Source: JAGLQA01 sp023135565 (GTDB lineage: Bacteria; Acidobacteriota; Aminicenantia; UBA2199). Taken from it: a stretch of 52,332 bases of DNA. Positions 8,243-17,083 of this stretch are shown piece after piece. The position numbers were made by a program, and so were the translations under genes. The notes under the pieces are model-generated. The model was not told the origin of the DNA and did no database searches. It worked only from the letters and a program-made list of their open reading frames with translations. Positions within the stretch are counted from its first letter, which is position 1, and every line of letters begins with the position of its first letter. Where the stretch lies: assembly GCA_030639305.1 (NCBI GenBank), contig DAOWCY010000020.1:1-52332 (forward strand). The letters are read 5' to 3'.

Positions 8243-8764
8243 ATGAAAAAACAAGGTTTTACAGTAATCGAGTTATTGGTGGTAATAGCCATTTTCGGGG
8301 CAGTGGTGGCAATGGTGGCCAGTATAGGCCCCTCGGTGGGAAAAAGGGCGAAGTTGAACCGCACGGTTAACAGTTTTGTCGCCGATATTAATTTAGCGAA
8401 GAATTTGGCCTCCGCGGAAAACAAGTTTGTTGCCATTGATTTTAGCGATGATGGCGCTTCGTACCGGATTTTAAAACAGAAAGATATCATGTATTTAGAC
8501 CCTACCTTCGACACCTCCTACGGCTGGACTTATATAAAGACGGTCAATCCATTGGAAGGGGAGTCTTTTTTCAACCCTGATAATGTTGTAGATATTGCTT
8601 TCAATTCCACCGGCCAGCCGCACGATGTGAACACCCAGCAGGCGCAGCAGTTTATTTTTACCATATTCGTAAAGAAAAGTAGGTCCGGCCCCCCGGAGGC
8701 CGACAATATAGACTATATAAAGAAAGTAACCATATATCCCTATGGAGGTGTTAAAATTGAATAA
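8243..8764 (+). CDS. Minor pseudopilin, FimT/GspH type
   Basis: A prepilin signal MKKQG/FTVIELLVVIAIFGAVV gives a five-residue leader, the Gly-Phe cleavage site, Glu at position 5 of the mature protein, and a hydrophobic helix. The 173-residue size and the mixed C-terminal domain fit FimT/GspH minor pilins, which help prime type IV pilus assembly. The ATG at 8243 is chosen over upstream frame extension because it places the leader correctly and follows AGGAGT. It is the first gene of a five-gene pilus set; its end overlaps the next gene by 8 bases. Confidence 0.87.
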   Translation: MKKQGFTVIELLVVIAIFGAVVAMVASIGPSVGKRAKLNRTVNSFVADINLAKNLASAENKFVAIDFSDDGASYRILKQKDIMYLDPTFDTSYGWTYIKTVNPLEGESFFNPDNVVDIAFNSTGQPHDVNTQQAQQFIFTIFVKKSRSGPPEADNIDYIKKVTIYPYGGVKIE

Positions 8765-9275
8765 AATAAACGTTTTTCAAAAATATGTTCGAAAAGAGAA
8801 CCTGCCTGACGGTGGGTGTGGTTCGTTACATCCAGGTAACGGCTTCGATAGAAATAAAGACAAAGCAGGGTTCTCTTTAATAGAGGTTTTGTTCTCGATT
8901 GCTATTTTGTCTTTTGTAATTGTTTCCATCCTCAGCGCCTTTGCCCAACGCATGCAGACAGATAGAAATACCGGTTTTAAGAATGTGGCCATTATCCTGG
9001 CGGAAGCCAAATTGGAGGAGTATATAAAGTTTCCTTCCACCCAGATAAGCATGGCATTCCCGGCCACCGCCGTCGATTATATCGTATACAAAGGCGGGAA
9101 AAGACCGGAAATATTGCAGAGCGACCCCGGGTTAAACAAACAGTTCAGGAGAACGGCGCAGGTCACCCAGGATGGAAATTTGGCCCGCATCCGCGTAGTA
9201 GTGGAATACGGGTATGTGGCAAGAGACAGCCATTATCCCTTTAGGGTTGTTTTAAGTTCGCAGCGAGGTTTATAA
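8757..9275 (+). CDS. Minor prepilin, PilV/GspI type, with a very long leader
   Basis: The pilin signature is G/FSLIEVLFSIAILSFVIVS followed by a globular domain. The best start is TTG at 8757, 8 bases after GGAGGTG, inside the end of the previous gene. That gives a leader of about 38 residues before the cleavage Gly; most type IV prepilin leaders are much shorter. The leader-coding DNA holds CTGACGGTGGG and a GTTAC-N6-GTAAC dyad, resembling parts of the family R repeats. The long leader may therefore be repeat-derived. No Met codon lies nearer to the cleavage site. Confidence 0.8.
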   Translation: MNKINVFQKYVRKENLPDGGCGSLHPGNGFDRNKDKAGFSLIEVLFSIAILSFVIVSILSAFAQRMQTDRNTGFKNVAIILAEAKLEEYIKFPSTQISMAFPATAVDYIVYKGGKRPEILQSDPGLNKQFRRTAQVTQDGNLARIRVVVEYGYVARDSHYPFRVVLSSQRGL

Positions 9276-9277
9276 CC

Positions 9278-10396
9278 ATGAAAAAAACACAAGGTTTTTC
9301 AATAGTGGAAATGTTAATATCCACCACCCTGATACTGGTAGTCATGTACAGCGTTTTTATGTTGTTAGAGTTCCATGGCGAGCTTTCGAAAACCCAGCAA
9401 GCGCGTACCCGGCTGCAGCAGGAATCCCGTTTTTTATTGACCAATTTCGCTTCCGATCTCAAGAATGCCGGAGCAATCCTGACGTTGGTGCACACCGGTG
9501 GATTTTTAGCCCAGGCCCCTTTCTTTAACGGCGTCTATCCCATCAACGGCAATTTCTCCGGTGTCGATCAATATCCCGACGGCATTATTATCGCTTCCGG
9601 CGATCCCTATGCGGTAACGAAATTAGCCGCTCCCGCCGTCCCATCCGGCGGTAGTTCTCTCCAGGTAGATTCAACCCAGGTGGAGTACCCGGCGGATCCC
9701 TGGGCGCAGGGCGATAAGGGAATTCTTGTGGGCGCCGACGGCTACTATGTGTTTGAAGTGCAGTCGGTTACCGCTAATTCGATAGCTATGAGGAGCGCCC
9801 CGGTCTACTACTCGGGGCTGCTGAATTCGCCGCAGACCCCGCAGAATACCGATACAGGTTATGTGGACACTGTCACTACGGCGGGAAATAGCGTCACTTA
9901 TCCCAACAAAGCGCCGGTTATCCGGTTGACCGATTTCGGGATATACTTAGTGAACGAGAGGTTCAATAGTAAAACCAAACGAACCATGAGGGAGTTGATA
10001 AAAGTAACCGACTCCAACGGTGCGGGCGGGAATTTCTTAGCCGAATCCAACCAGGCGGAAAAGGGAGTGATTGCAGAGAATATCTGGGATTTCCAGGTCA
10101 GTTATGTTTGTTATCCCAATTATCCCGATCATACGGTAAAAAATTCTTATTTTAGTCCCGACTCTACCGGCGGCACATTCACCGACCTGATGGATGAGAT
10201 CAACACCCGGGCTTTAAAAGAGATAGTTATTAATGTGGTGGCTTTAAGCGACGAATATGCCGGTAAAGGCTATTTCGACAAGCTCAATGTGCCCACTATC
10301 GGCGACCGGGCGTCTTACACGCTACCCGCCGGGAAGTACACCTATCAACTATTCACTCTCAATATAGCCCCCCGGAACTATAATATATCTATATAA
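9278..10396 (+). CDS. Minor prepilin, PilW type
   Basis: Begins MKKTQG/FSIVEMLISTTLILVVM, a canonical prepilin leader with Glu5. At 372 residues it matches PilW-like proteins, the largest of the minor pilins. These join FimT, PilV, PilX and PilY1 in the tip/priming complex of type IVa pili. The start lies 3 bases after the stop of the pilV-like gene, so translation is likely coupled. The C-terminal part (residues about 60-370) is low in Cys and rich in beta-type segments. Exact family assignment rests mainly on size and order. Confidence 0.83.
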   Translation: MKKTQGFSIVEMLISTTLILVVMYSVFMLLEFHGELSKTQQARTRLQQESRFLLTNFASDLKNAGAILTLVHTGGFLAQAPFFNGVYPINGNFSGVDQYPDGIIIASGDPYAVTKLAAPAVPSGGSSLQVDSTQVEYPADPWAQGDKGILVGADGYYVFEVQSVTANSIAMRSAPVYYSGLLNSPQTPQNTDTGYVDTVTTAGNSVTYPNKAPVIRLTDFGIYLVNERFNSKTKRTMRELIKVTDSNGAGGNFLAESNQAEKGVIAENIWDFQVSYVCYPNYPDHTVKNSYFSPDSTGGTFTDLMDEINTRALKEIVINVVALSDEYAGKGYFDKLNVPTIGDRASYTLPAGKYTYQLFTLNIAPRNYNISI

Positions 10397-10410
10397 TATA
10401 GGAGAAAAAG

Positions 10411-10947
10411 ATGCGAATAAAAAAGAAAAGGATACGGAAAAAGGAAAAAGGGAGCGCCCTGGTATTAACGTTGATAGCTGTTTTATTGTTATCCGGGTTG
10501 GCCATTACCGGCTTAACCGTCAGTTCCACGGAAGTGCAGAGCACCGGTAATTTTTTGCTGAATAAGCGAGCTTATTATGCGGCGCTGGAAGGTGTGGAAG
10601 CAGTGCGCAACGAGATATTCAGGCAGCCCGACCCGGAATCGGTGACAGCCATCCAGATGGATTTGCCCCAGACCAAAAGCGGAGGCGGCCCGAATTATAC
10701 TTATTATATTACCGGTTCCATGGAGGACTTGCGCTATTATACCGAGAACCAGACGGCCCCGCCCACTGTGAATTTTTTTGCCGGCTTTCCGCCGCCGCCG
10801 CTGGCCGGTATTTCTCTCACCGGCAGTGCCAATGTAGCGCCTGTGATCTGGCGTGTTCATATTACTTCCAGTATCAATGTAGGCAAGCGTAAAGCTTATG
10901 CCGAGATCGAATCGGGTATTTATTCCATCGTAACCGTATCTTATTAA
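10411..10947 (+). CDS. PilX-like minor pilus assembly protein
   Basis: A basic N-terminus (KKKRIRKKEKG) precedes SALVLTLIAVLLLSGLAITG and then STEVQSTGNFLLNKRAYYAALEG. This is the PilX N-terminal pattern, where the helix carries a small residue at the cleavage site and the conserved EGVEAV segment follows. It has 178 residues and a good site ATAGGAG. It is the last pilin before PilY1, the usual order pilV-W-X-Y1. The globular part is about 100 residues, rich in Pro near FPPPPLAG. Confidence 0.82.
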   Translation: MRIKKKRIRKKEKGSALVLTLIAVLLLSGLAITGLTVSSTEVQSTGNFLLNKRAYYAALEGVEAVRNEIFRQPDPESVTAIQMDLPQTKSGGGPNYTYYITGSMEDLRYYTENQTAPPTVNFFAGFPPPPLAGISLTGSANVAPVIWRVHITSSINVGKRKAYAEIESGIYSIVTVSY

Positions 10948-11020
10948 AGGGATCCGGTTAGATGTTCCGGTTTCGAGAACCCCACGGCGTGGGGGAGCAA
11001 TAAGCGGCTTCGCCGCAGGA

Positions 11021-11119
11021 AGCGCTTTTGATTCTAAATTATCAAAAGTTTTGATTAAACTTTTTCAAAAGTTTAGCCCCCGGCAGGGCCGCCGGAGGCA
11101 AGAGCGCTTTTGATTCTAA
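11021..11119 (+). repeat. Family S repeat with flanking direct repeats (copy S2)
   Basis: Core: AAAAGTTTTGATTAAACTTT, TTCAAAAGTTTAGCC, CCCGGCAGGGCCGCCGGAGG, CAAG. It is bracketed by two copies of GCGCTTTTGATTCTAA at about 11022 and 11104. The GC hairpin CCCCACGGCGTGGGG is just upstream at 10981. It lies between pilX and pilY1, so the two genes may not share a simple transcript. Confidence 0.85.
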
Positions 11120-11175
11120 GAGAAGAGGAGTAATTTTAGATAGATAAAGAAATTAAAGAAGAGGTGATAAAGAAA

Positions 11176-14100
11176 ATGAAAAAATACCGTAAGTTTTTAA
11201 TAGTTATGATAATCGTGATGATCCCCTTATTTTTCCTGCAATCCGATGATAAGGAATTGTTTATGGGGTTAAACATCGATATGGAAGCCGTTAAACCCAA
11301 TGTGGTTATCCTGATGGATTCTTCCGAGATAATGAATTCCGTCATGTGGTATCCAAAGTACGGGTTGGACGGCGAAGCCGGCACCGCTGACGACGGCTAT
11401 GACCTTTATGAAAATTACACCGGTTTGGTGGACGGTTTCGGCGTCGAAGGCGACAGGTTCTGGGAAAACGACACCAGCCTGTGGCAGGCCCGCTGGATTT
11501 TCGACGGCAATGCCGAAAAATTTACTACGGCTGAGTTAGGTACTTATGCCACCGGTTGTTATGCCGATGACGGCACCGCCGAACCGACGGATTTTCAGGT
11601 GGGCGGCAACGGCTCCGCTAATTTTGAAATAGGAGACCGGATCATATACATGGCTGCCGATGGAGCCAGCGACGCCATGGCTACTATTGAAGATAAATAC
11701 ACCGTGACCGACCCTGTTTCTGCTGTCACCAATACCTGGATCAAGGTTAAAGATGTGGTGGGCGGACCGATTGAACCCATTGCCAACGCCTATGGCCTGG
11801 GACATAACGTTTTCCAGAAACCCCCGAACTCGGACTACACCAACTACACACCGGTGATCGTGCGTTTGTACGGCGATTTGGATTATGTCGATCTTACCAA
11901 GAAAACCCTCTATGACCGCAACTATTTGAAGTGGCTCTATCTTCATGCTACCGATGATATCCGCGAAGCGGTCACTCATTTCTCTACTTACGGCACTTTC
12001 GATACCACTGAATTCCCCGGCTGGGTATCTTCCGCCTGCACTTCCGATAGTAAGACCGAAACAAAGTATACCTTTACCCGCATCCAGGTGGCCCGGGAAG
12101 TGGCCTGCAAAGTGGCCGAAGATTCGGTCAGCGTCGTTAAACTCGGTCTCTTCAAGTATAAAGAAAATTACGGTGCCGATATGTTGGACGTGCTCAACGA
12201 TATGAGTGAAGCGGCCAGTATGCTGAATGACTATAAAAATACTATATATACCAAAGTGTCTGCCGACGGCGCTGCTCCCATGGCCGAAGCCCTGGCCGAT
12301 GTTTGGTTCTACTTAAGGCCGCATCCCGGCGGAGTCACCTGGCAGCCGGTGAATTACGACACTGCCGTCGGCAATACCAGTCTCTTCGAATATTGGTGCC
12401 AGAATACCTATATAGTGGTAATGAGCAGCGGCGAATCTACATACGATGTCTTCGATGACGCCAACTGGACGGGCACCATGTTCGCCGATTGGCCGGTGAG
12501 AAGAGCCGACACCTGGGCCGAATGGAAGGATGGTTGGGGCGATACCGATTATAATGAAGCAGGCCCGGACGATTCCGATGTGAAGGGCATCCCCGCCGGT
12601 TACGATTCGGAAACTTCTTACTACTGTCCCAACTGGACCTGCTGGCAGCGCCTCCAGTCCGACGGCACCACCGACCTATACGGCAGCGATTACTTAGATG
12701 ATTTGACCTATTTTATGGCCAATTCCGACCTCTTCCCGGAAAAAAATGTATACGGGGCTGATTTGTACAATCAGCAGACTCTTAAGTTCGACGGCTGGCC
12801 CGGTTTCCAGAGGATGTTTACCTATACCATCGGCTTCGGCACGGACAGCGACCTGCTGCGCGATGCTGCCATAAACGGCAAAGGCGCCTATTATACCGCC
12901 AACAACTACGAGGAGTTGGTGCAAGCTTTCAGGAATGTCATTACCAGCATCCTGCTGCGAAATTTCGCTTTTTCGGCTATCACCGCTCCTAAAAAAACCG
13001 CCACCGCGGCCAATACCGTGCTGCAAATCTCTTATGTAGGGTATTTTTTACCCTCCCAGGCCGCCTCTATCTGGGAAGGTCACCTGCTGGCTTATGAGTT
13101 GATAGACAAGTGGGGTTACGATATGGACGGCAGCGGCACGGTGGAAATAGGCGAATATATTTATGATAACGAAGAGGATTGTTTCGACCAGAGCAGTGAA
13201 TGCAACCGAATGGTCAAATTGTCGGAGGATCAGGCCTGGGATGCGGCGGACCGGGTTCCCGAGGTCAGGAATCTTTATTCCAATGATAAAAACCTCAACC
13301 TACTCGATTTTAAAGATACCAACAGGCCCACCCTGAAACTGCTTATGGGCGTCGGCGACGCCGACTCCGACCAGATCGTTGCCACTCTCAGGAAGCCCAA
13401 TTTCGGTGATGTATTCCACTCCGACGTCGGTTTCGTAGGCCCCCCGCTGCTGGGCAAGAAGTACCTCCATTACATAAATCCTTTAGACCCTTCGGGCGAA
13501 CAATTTGAAACCTTTTACCAGGACAATGAAGATAGGCGCCGGGTGCTCTACGTGGGCACCAACGACGGCATCCTGCATATGATTACCGCTGACGACATCA
13601 CCCACGTGGACGGCAGGGACGCCGGTAAAGAGCTCTGGGGACTTATTCCCGATGTCATATTGCCCAAACTGAAAGACATCGTTATCGACGGCGTGCACAC
13701 CTATACCATGGACGGAAGGTTAACCGCAGAAGACATCTACTATGTCAAAGACGGTGATGCCAACGAATCCTGGGCCACTGTGATGGCTCTCGGCCTGCGC
13801 TCCGGCGGTAATGCCTATTACCAGTTAGATGTCACCGAAGTAGACGCCGAACCCGATATCATGTGGAAATTCGTCGAACCCGACTACAGCGGCGAAAGCT
13901 GGGGAAAACCGCTTTACGGTAGGGTAAAGATCGAGGATGCCTCAGCTACGGGCGGCATAAAAGATACATGGGTAGTGATATTCACTGGCGGCTTTGCTTA
14001 CAGTCACGAAAGGTCCGACGATTTAAGGGGAAAAGCCCTGTTTATCGTGGATGCAGCCAGCGGCAAGCTGCTGTGGATGGTGGCTTACGATTCAGTTAGC

Positions 14101-15177
14101 GGCGGTGCGGATGCCAACGGTACTTTGGTGCAGGTGACCGACAGCGATGGTTGGACCATTAACAAGCGTCTCACCAAATCCGCTGCTTTTAATTTCCCCA
14201 TCGCCTCTGCGGTTTCCGCGGTAGACAAAGATTATGACGGTTTCCTCGATCATATTTTCATGGGCAACGTAGGCGGCAGCATGTTCCGGGTAGACCTGAC
14301 CGTCGCGGATGTGGAGCAGTGGAAAACAACCCAGATTTATGAATCCGAAGTAGTCACCACCCCTACCGCTGAAACGATTGTATCCATAACGGGAAATCTC
14401 TATGATCTCAAAAAAGCCCTTGCTTTCACTGAAGGCGATCTCGTAATGGGCGCCACCTCTAAAGCTTTAGGCTATGTCACCTTAGTTGAACTGAAGTCCA
14501 TCAACATGAGCGTTCTCGACGGCTCTTTCCAGGTAGGCGAGGAACTGGTTATAAAAGAATATGATCCCATATTTATTTCCCCCGCTGTCGCTTACGACGC
14601 CTGTTACAATCTTTGGGTGGCTTTCGGCACCGGGGACCGCGACCGGCCCCGCACCAACCCCACTGCCGGAGCATTTGTGGTCATCAAAGACCAGGGTGGC
14701 AGTGTAGCTTATTCCAAAGCAGGCACCAACCCCTTAGTGGAACTGTCCTGGAGCGGCGATACCCTGACTTCAGGAGATATAGAAATAGAAGACGGTTTCT
14801 ATTTCGATATGCCCGGTACTTATGAGAAAATGTTCGACCCGGAACCCATCATCATCCCCGACGCGGACTTAGTGCCCCATATCTATATGAACACCTATAC
14901 GCCCCCATCGGTAAATATAAAAGATATAGACAATCCTTGCGATGTGCCCCGTGAAGGAGCCATGACCTTTTACGATATTTCCATAAGCAACTGCGGTGAA
15001 ATCGGAGCTGATAAGATGGCCGGTCGAATTGCCGGAGGCGGCATCTACCAGGGCAAAGAGTATGTCATGTATGTAGGAACCGGTGAAGTAGCCTCGGTTC
15101 CTCCCTTAGAGCAGACCAGCACCAAGAAGCTTCCTTATCCCGGCGGCATCGTATTCTGGAAGGAGAAAAAAAGATAG
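11176..15177 (+). CDS. pilY1: PilY1-like pilus tip adhesin
   Basis: At 1333 residues this has a signal-anchor N-terminus (FLIVMIIVMIPLFFLQ) and a von Willebrand A-like region. That region starts NVVILMDSSEIMNS and closes with the PilY1 segment YTIGFGTDSDLLRDAA..GKGAYYTANN..L. A C-terminal beta-propeller opens with YVGTNDGILHMI. The calcium-site pattern DKDYDGFLDHIF then GNVGGSMFRVDL is well kept. PilY1 proteins sit at the pilus tip and act in extension, adhesion and mechanosensing. The start ATG at 11176 has GAGGTGAT 8 bases ahead. In the VWA site the usual DxSxS reads DSSEI, so the fifth position is Ile. Low Cys content is normal for the family. Confidence 0.88.
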   Translation: MKKYRKFLIVMIIVMIPLFFLQSDDKELFMGLNIDMEAVKPNVVILMDSSEIMNSVMWYPKYGLDGEAGTADDGYDLYENYTGLVDGFGVEGDRFWENDTSLWQARWIFDGNAEKFTTAELGTYATGCYADDGTAEPTDFQVGGNGSANFEIGDRIIYMAADGASDAMATIEDKYTVTDPVSAVTNTWIKVKDVVGGPIEPIANAYGLGHNVFQKPPNSDYTNYTPVIVRLYGDLDYVDLTKKTLYDRNYLKWLYLHATDDIREAVTHFSTYGTFDTTEFPGWVSSACTSDSKTETKYTFTRIQVAREVACKVAEDSVSVVKLGLFKYKENYGADMLDVLNDMSEAASMLNDYKNTIYTKVSADGAAPMAEALADVWFYLRPHPGGVTWQPVNYDTAVGNTSLFEYWCQNTYIVVMSSGESTYDVFDDANWTGTMFADWPVRRADTWAEWKDGWGDTDYNEAGPDDSDVKGIPAGYDSETSYYCPNWTCWQRLQSDGTTDLYGSDYLDDLTYFMANSDLFPEKNVYGADLYNQQTLKFDGWPGFQRMFTYTIGFGTDSDLLRDAAINGKGAYYTANNYEELVQAFRNVITSILLRNFAFSAITAPKKTATAANTVLQISYVGYFLPSQAASIWEGHLLAYELIDKWGYDMDGSGTVEIGEYIYDNEEDCFDQSSECNRMVKLSEDQAWDAADRVPEVRNLYSNDKNLNLLDFKDTNRPTLKLLMGVGDADSDQIVATLRKPNFGDVFHSDVGFVGPPLLGKKYLHYINPLDPSGEQFETFYQDNEDRRRVLYVGTNDGILHMITADDITHVDGRDAGKELWGLIPDVILPKLKDIVIDGVHTYTMDGRLTAEDIYYVKDGDANESWATVMALGLRSGGNAYYQLDVTEVDAEPDIMWKFVEPDYSGESWGKPLYGRVKIEDASATGGIKDTWVVIFTGGFAYSHERSDDLRGKALFIVDAASGKLLWMVAYDSVSGGADANGTLVQVTDSDGWTINKRLTKSAAFNFPIASAVSAVDKDYDGFLDHIFMGNVGGSMFRVDLTVADVEQWKTTQIYESEVVTTPTAETIVSITGNLYDLKKALAFTEGDLVMGATSKALGYVTLVELKSINMSVLDGSFQVGEELVIKEYDPIFISPAVAYDACYNLWVAFGTGDRDRPRTNPTAGAFVVIKDQGGSVAYSKAGTNPLVELSWSGDTLTSGDIEIEDGFYFDMPGTYEKMFDPEPIIIPDADLVPHIYMNTYTPPSVNIKDIDNPCDVPREGAMTFYDISISNCGEIGADKMAGRIAGGGIYQGKEYVMYVGTGEVASVPPLEQTSTKKLPYPGGIVFWKEKKR

Positions 15178-15218
15178 CCCTGCGGCGCGGGGGGCCTATG
15201 AGGGGCTTATCTCAGGTT

Positions 15219-15302
15219 AGAAAAGCGTATCGCTCATAAAAAGTTTTTGCGGGGTCCAGGGGCAGTTTTTTTAAAAAGCGCCCCTGGCCGCCGGAGGCAA
15301 GA
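15219..15302 (+). repeat. Family S repeat, GC-stem variant (copy S3)
   Basis: AAGCGTATCGCTCATAAAAA, GTTTTTGCGGGG, then CCAGGGGCAG-T7-A5-GCGCCCCTGG, GCCGCCGGAGGCAAG. The CCAGGGG/CCCCTGG stem is the variant shared with the copies inside the NRPS (31-97) and, degenerately, ydbH (42853-42924). GGGGGCCTATGAGGGGC at 15189 is a second small repeat shared with 30770-30860. Confidence 0.85.
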
Positions 15303-15332
15303 AAATGCCGATGGCCGAATGCTGCTTAGGGC

Positions 15333-15362
15333 TTGCCGTAAGCTATAGAATCGTGGTATAAT
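15333..15362 (+). promoter_or_regulatory. Probable sigma70-like promoter for the 15409 lipoprotein gene
   Basis: TTGCCG, 18 bases, TATAAT (15357-15362). The start codon is 46 bases downstream. Confidence 0.55.
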
Positions 15363-15408
15363 AAACTCTTACTTAATAAAAAACTGTGCAGGGATCGCGA
15401 GACTTAAT

Positions 15409-16164
15409 ATGAAGAAACTGAAAGTAAAAAAGATTGTAGTGTACTTAATTCCACTTTTCCTTGTGTCCATTTTGGCCTCCTGCGGCGGCGGCAGGACTCC
15501 CGCCCCGGTGAAAAAAAAGCAGCAGGTAGAAGAGATTACCGTAGATACGGGCGAGGTAAGTACCCCGGTTAGGACAGCGGTTAAAAAAAGCGACAGGATA
15601 AAACGTACCCTCCTGTTCCCACCCGATATGCGTGCCGGTTCGCGGATCAGGGCGGCGGCGGACCTCTCTCCCGCCTTAAACCCCGATGAAGACGAAGCTC
15701 TCTCCTACATTTTTTACAAAAACACCAAACTTTTCAAAGAACAGGAGGAAAATTCCGTTCCCCCTAACTCTTACAAGAAAGGCGATTCGCTATTCGTGGA
15801 TGCGCTGTTTTATAAAGAAGGCGAGGAAATAGAGCGCAAGAGATCGGATATGGTAGTTATTACCAACTCCAAACCGGAAATCGGAGAGGTAGAATTTCCT
15901 ACCATAAAAGGAATGGGAACCTATACCATCGTAGTGAATGCCTCGGATGAGGATAAAGATAAGTTGACCTTTTCTTTAGACAAGGATTACGGTATCCCCC
16001 CCGGTATGACGATTAATGCCGGCAGCGGCACCATCACCTATACCCTGGACAGTGACCCCGGCACGAAGGTAAAATTTAAAGTAGTAGTCAGAGACGGCGA
16101 TGGCGGTGAAGACTGGAATGAACTGGCAATCAATTTTGCCCGGCAAAGGACAGAAAAAAAATAA
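15409..16164 (+). CDS. Lipoprotein with a cadherin-like C-terminal domain
   Basis: A signal with lipobox LASC (Cys near residue 24) is followed by a basic, low-complexity linker. Near the end, VITNSKPEIGEVEFP is followed by NASDEDKDKLTFSLD, GMTINAGSGTITYTL and VVRDGDGGEDWNELAI. This is the pattern of putative Ig/cadherin-like domains with acidic calcium-binding loops. It lies just after pilY1 but behind a repeat and its own promoter. The next gene is a paralog. The protein may be a periplasmic or surface partner of the pilus; that is inference. A 9-bp hairpin follows the stop. Confidence 0.7.
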   Translation: MKKLKVKKIVVYLIPLFLVSILASCGGGRTPAPVKKKQQVEEITVDTGEVSTPVRTAVKKSDRIKRTLLFPPDMRAGSRIRAAADLSPALNPDEDEALSYIFYKNTKLFKEQEENSVPPNSYKKGDSLFVDALFYKEGEEIERKRSDMVVITNSKPEIGEVEFPTIKGMGTYTIVVNASDEDKDKLTFSLDKDYGIPPGMTINAGSGTITYTLDSDPGTKVKFKVVVRDGDGGEDWNELAINFARQRTEKK

Positions 16165-16166
16165 TA

Positions 16167-16199
16167 GGAAACAGGGTAAGAGGGTTCTTTCCTGTTTCC
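16167..16199 (+). terminator. Stem-loop after the 15409 lipoprotein gene
   Basis: GGAAACAGG at 16167-16175 pairs perfectly with CCTGTTTCC at 16191-16199, starting 3 bases after the stop. There is no T-run, so it may be a processing or pausing hairpin rather than a classic terminator. Confidence 0.4.
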
Positions 16200-16263
16200 C
16201 GGTGAAGCGAAGCTTCAAAAAAAACTATTGTGAAACGGTACAGCATTAGGAGCCGGTTAAACT

Positions 16264-17040
16264 ATGAATAAAAAAAACATAATCATATTGGTTGTTTTTT
16301 TCGCTGCACTTTTCCTGGTCATGTTTCTTTTAAAAAGGAGCGATGTGGGGGAAATTAGGGATAAAAGCGGCAGAAAAATCGTTAAAAAGAAAGAAAAACC
16401 CCTGCAAATAAAAAAAGTGCCGGTAGAACCGGCAAAGCCGCGTTCTTCGCATGTTGTCAGGGTGGCGCCGGAATTAAATAGGAAGCCCGACGGCAAAGTG
16501 ACTTTTAATTATCGTTGGTTTGTAAATGGAGAAGAAATCTTCAATTTGAATGAAAGCATTTTGCCTGAACAGTATAGAAGGAAGAATAACCGCGTGTACT
16601 GTATTGTCCAGGGATTCCAGGGCGATTATGAAACAAAGGAGAAGAAGAGTAAGGAGTTTGTGATAGCCAATTCACCGCCGGTAGTAGGCTACCAGAAAGT
16701 AAAGGATTTTAGTGTGCCCGGTGAGTTTTACCATAAGATTAATGCCCATGACCCGGACGGGGATAAGATCGAATATAGTCTTGTTTCTCCTTTAGGAATG
16801 GGAGTAGAATTAGACCCGGATACCGGGGAAATTCGCTGGCAGATTGCCGGGATACCCGAAGTTGAGCGAAAAGTGACCAGTGAAGACGGCAGCCGGAGCT
16901 ATACTGTTAAAGTGCCGGACAGGGCCAATGCCAGGGTAAATATCGTGGTGCAAATAAAGGATTCCGACGGTGCCGAAAAGATCGTTTCCTTAAAGCTCGA
17001 TCTGGCGACCGGCCGCGATGTAAGCCACTTAAGTTATTAG
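16264..17040 (+). CDS. Membrane-anchored paralog with a cadherin-like domain
   Basis: This 258-residue protein starts with an uncleaved-type anchor, IIILVVFFAALFLVMFLL, then a basic linker. It repeats the plan of the preceding lipoprotein: VIANSPPVVG (compare VITNSKPEIG), then NAHDPDGDKIEYSL, GVELDPDTGEIRW and IVVQIKDSDGAEKIVSLKL. The acidic loops look calcium-binding. TAGGAG lies upstream of ATG. The pair looks like an old tandem duplication in which one copy became a lipoprotein and the other kept a membrane anchor. No enzyme motif is seen. It may work with PilY1 at the cell surface, by position only. Confidence 0.65.
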   Translation: MNKKNIIILVVFFAALFLVMFLLKRSDVGEIRDKSGRKIVKKKEKPLQIKKVPVEPAKPRSSHVVRVAPELNRKPDGKVTFNYRWFVNGEEIFNLNESILPEQYRRKNNRVYCIVQGFQGDYETKEKKSKEFVIANSPPVVGYQKVKDFSVPGEFYHKINAHDPDGDKIEYSLVSPLGMGVELDPDTGEIRWQIAGIPEVERKVTSEDGSRSYTVKVPDRANARVNIVVQIKDSDGAEKIVSLKLDLATGRDVSHLSY

Positions 17041-17049
17041 AATTGTAAT

Positions 17050-17078
17050 TTGTAATTTCCCCCAAGGCTTGTTATAAT
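17050..17078 (+). promoter_or_regulatory. Promoter directly abutting ftsY (leaderless layout)
   Basis: TTGTAA, 17 bases, TATAAT (17073-17078), 5 bases, ATG. Transcription would begin at or within a base or two of the start codon. No Shine-Dalgarno sequence is present. Confidence 0.7.
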
Positions 17079-17083
17079 AGCCT

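Noticed and set aside
11022..11119. Target-site duplication around repeat S2
   Set aside because: The 16-base GCGCTTTTGATTCTAA copies also begin repeat S9, so the left one is part of the repeat and not a simple insertion footprint.
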